From the NCBI GenBank assembly GCA_964017185.1, contig OZ024875.1:50361986-50425985 (forward strand): DNA of 64,000 nt, given 5' to 3'. The notes below the pieces were generated by a model. It was given only the letters and a program-made list of their open reading frames with translations. It was not told the origin of the DNA and did not search any database. The stretch comes from Rugalucina vietnamica. Lineage: Eukaryota > Mollusca > Bivalvia > Lucinida > Lucinidae. Within the stretch, counting starts at the first letter, position 1. Each line of letters starts with the position of its first letter. The translations under genes were made by a program, and so were the position numbers. Positions 63,615 to 64,000 of this stretch are shown piece after piece.

Positions 63615-63909
63615 CATTTCATAAGATAAAACAAAGTCAACAAACGCCTTTGAGACTTGGTGAGCTGGAGTAAAATGCCTACAAACCTTGTGTTTTCATA
63701 CAAGATTGACTAGATCTAGATACAAAATAAACCAAGCTTGTCGTCTGAATTCCGTTTTTCCTTTTTATTAGCGATAACTGTTGACGATTATTTCTACTTC
63801 TATAAATGCAACTGCAGTGTAAGTTTTATGTTATAAATACAACTGCAGTTTTGAAGCGGCGAAACGGAGGAAAACATGGCTGCCATTTTCTTTTGAAAAA
63901 GAACGTCGA
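63246..63909. other. Unannotated stretch with an AAAT microsatellite
   Basis: 63571-63613 is a pure (aaat)n run of ~11 units. The rest contains no supported gene. Confidence 0.6.
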
Positions 63910-63924
63910 ATGACATCATTTTCA

Positions 63925-64000
63925 TATTGGCCTTGTTTTTCTGTATTGGCCTTGTTTTTCTCGTATTGGCCCAGTTATTCTCGTATTGGCCCAGTTTGTC
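63925..64000 (+). repeat. 'tattggcccagtt' tandem phrases, cut by window end
   Basis: Four consecutive variants of 'cgtattggcccagttattct' or 'tattggccttgtttttct'. They are related to the arms of the hairpin at 63119-63245, so both may be parts of one element. Confidence 0.65.

Overview
The window is nuclear DNA of an invertebrate animal. The best guess is a bivalve or other lophotrochozoan mollusc: AT-rich, a spliced gene with multi-kilobase introns, tRNA-derived SINEs with a recurring 'ttgactgggatgctaaac' type tail, many MITE families, fibrinogen-related sequence and an envelope-bearing Ty3-type retroelement. Species is not decided by anything seen here.

Left part (1-13 kb): LINE and SINE remnants; two nested ~1-kb elements built almost wholly of GGATATCC palindromes (1491-3594); then a ~6.4-kb non-coding, A-rich element with inverted termini (5853-12258), with a short relative directly beside it (5531-5860).

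Middle-left (13-27.2 kb): a five-exon host gene (13769-27226) that I identify as BORCS6/lyspersin, a BORC subunit acting on lysosome positioning. Its introns are packed with repeats. A ~235-bp MITE family with a central ~65-bp palindrome (17 copies in the window) abuts the acceptors of coding exons 1 and 2 and the donor of exon 4.

Middle (28-50 kb): further SINEs, foldback elements, a gag remnant split by a MITE, and a minus-strand array of 15 tandem copies of the C-terminal part of a fibrinogen-related domain, all in one frame apart from two stop codons (33456-36014). There follow several minisatellites (periods of 89 and 43 bp), a triplicated degenerate coding segment and retroelement scraps.

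Right part (49.9-60.2 kb): an almost complete minus-strand LTR retrotransposon with apparently identical 377-bp LTRs and a 4-bp target duplication. It carries gag, pro-pol (joined by a -1 slippery heptamer), a fusion-type env whose signal-peptide frame is broken from the main frame, and a small extra ORF. A 973-bp TIR element has inserted between env and the 3' LTR. The last 4 kb hold a hAT-like element, an unidentified minus-strand ORF split cleanly by a MITE, and a long hairpin.

Host coding content is small: BORCS6 is the only confidently named host gene, and the fibrinogen array is the most unusual coding structure.
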